From PWXP01 sp040772845 (GTDB taxonomy: Bacteria > Planctomycetota > Planctomycetia > Pirellulales > Thermoguttaceae): DNA of 64,000 nucleotides. Of the stretch, positions 63,907-64,000 are shown piece by piece. The notes beneath the pieces were generated by a model. It saw only the letters and a list, made by a program, of their open reading frames with translations. It had not been told where the DNA came from and made no database searches. The DNA lies in assembly GCA_040772845.1 (NCBI GenBank), contig JAXGXG010000001.1, positions 3,224,001-3,288,000 of the forward strand, given 5' to 3'. Each line of letters starts with the position of its first letter. Position 1 is the stretch's first letter. The position numbers were made by a program, and so were the translations under genes.

Positions 63907-64000
63907 ATCGTTCCCTTCCTTTCAATTGTTGGCGGACCTTTGACGAGCGCAAGTACTCCCTCGCGAACGTCGGCCGCGCCGGCGGACACCGTTCGTATCA
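63907..64000. other. hcp upstream region (cut by window end)
   Basis: Contains the hcp ribosome-binding site. No clear FNR/NsrR-type site or promoter was identified, and no gene could be recognised in 94 bp. Confidence 0.4.

Overview
The window looks like a chromosomal segment of a planctomycete (Planctomycetota, probably in or near Pirellulales). The evidence is high GC; many Tat- or Sec-exported enzymes with RR-x-F leaders; three large surface proteins ending in PEP-CTERM sorting tails; autotransporter-type beta-strand repeats; a DUF1559-type remnant (GTSNT and HPGGAHFGMADGS motifs); and DUF6807 and Gfo/Idh/MocA secreted proteins. Hybrid cluster protein, NadA and a CoA-disulfide reductase/rhodanese/TusA/DsrE fusion suggest a low-oxygen, sulfur-handling lifestyle. 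No rRNA, tRNA or CRISPR array was recognised.

Layout. 0-3.4 kb: start of an aspartase-type gene (cut by the window edge), a macro-domain hydrolase, a secreted beta-helix protein and nadA. 3.6-5.8 kb: a 2185-bp insertion sequence (copy 1), followed by a DUF1559 remnant. 6.2-9.7 kb: secreted phosphoesterase, a zinc-phospholipase/S1-P1-like protein and a lipoprotein. 9.8-12.6 kb: UPF0047 protein, a small coupled ORF, a DUF1016/YhcG-type gene that has lost its nuclease core, and a second, unrelated 1350-bp insertion sequence in its 5' region. 13.0-19.4 kb: promoter, structured leader and gltBD (glutamate synthase). 19.5-24.8 kb: giant PA14/autotransporter-repeat PEP-CTERM protein. 24.95-27.1 kb: copy 2 of the 2185-bp insertion sequence, in the opposite orientation. 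27.3-32.3 kb: four-domain sulfur-transfer fusion, a frameshifted chimeric response-regulator gene and two small envelope proteins. 32.7-54.9 kb: mostly exported enzymes (beta-helix protein, DUF6807, amidohydrolase, sugar-isomerase-like protein, oxidoreductase, a GH13-like 1412-aa enzyme, an 891-aa glycosidase-like enzyme) plus two convergent PEP-CTERM proteins. This reads as a glycan-handling region. 55.0-62.2 kb: repeat-rich defence island with a PDDEXK-like nuclease, a type IIG restriction-modification enzyme and a three-ORF operon encoding a detached 44-aa AAA-type N-terminus, an ABC-type ATPase and a Toprim/RloB-like partner. 62.2-63.9 kb: hcp.

The best candidate for an under-described system is the 59.9-61.9 kb operon. 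Other notable points are the decayed or rearranged genes (DUF1016 core deletion, receiver chimera with a one-base frameshift, DUF1559 remnant) and a 38-bp hairpin repeat that sits at the 3' end of three same-strand genes. All family assignments come from reading motifs; no database search was run.
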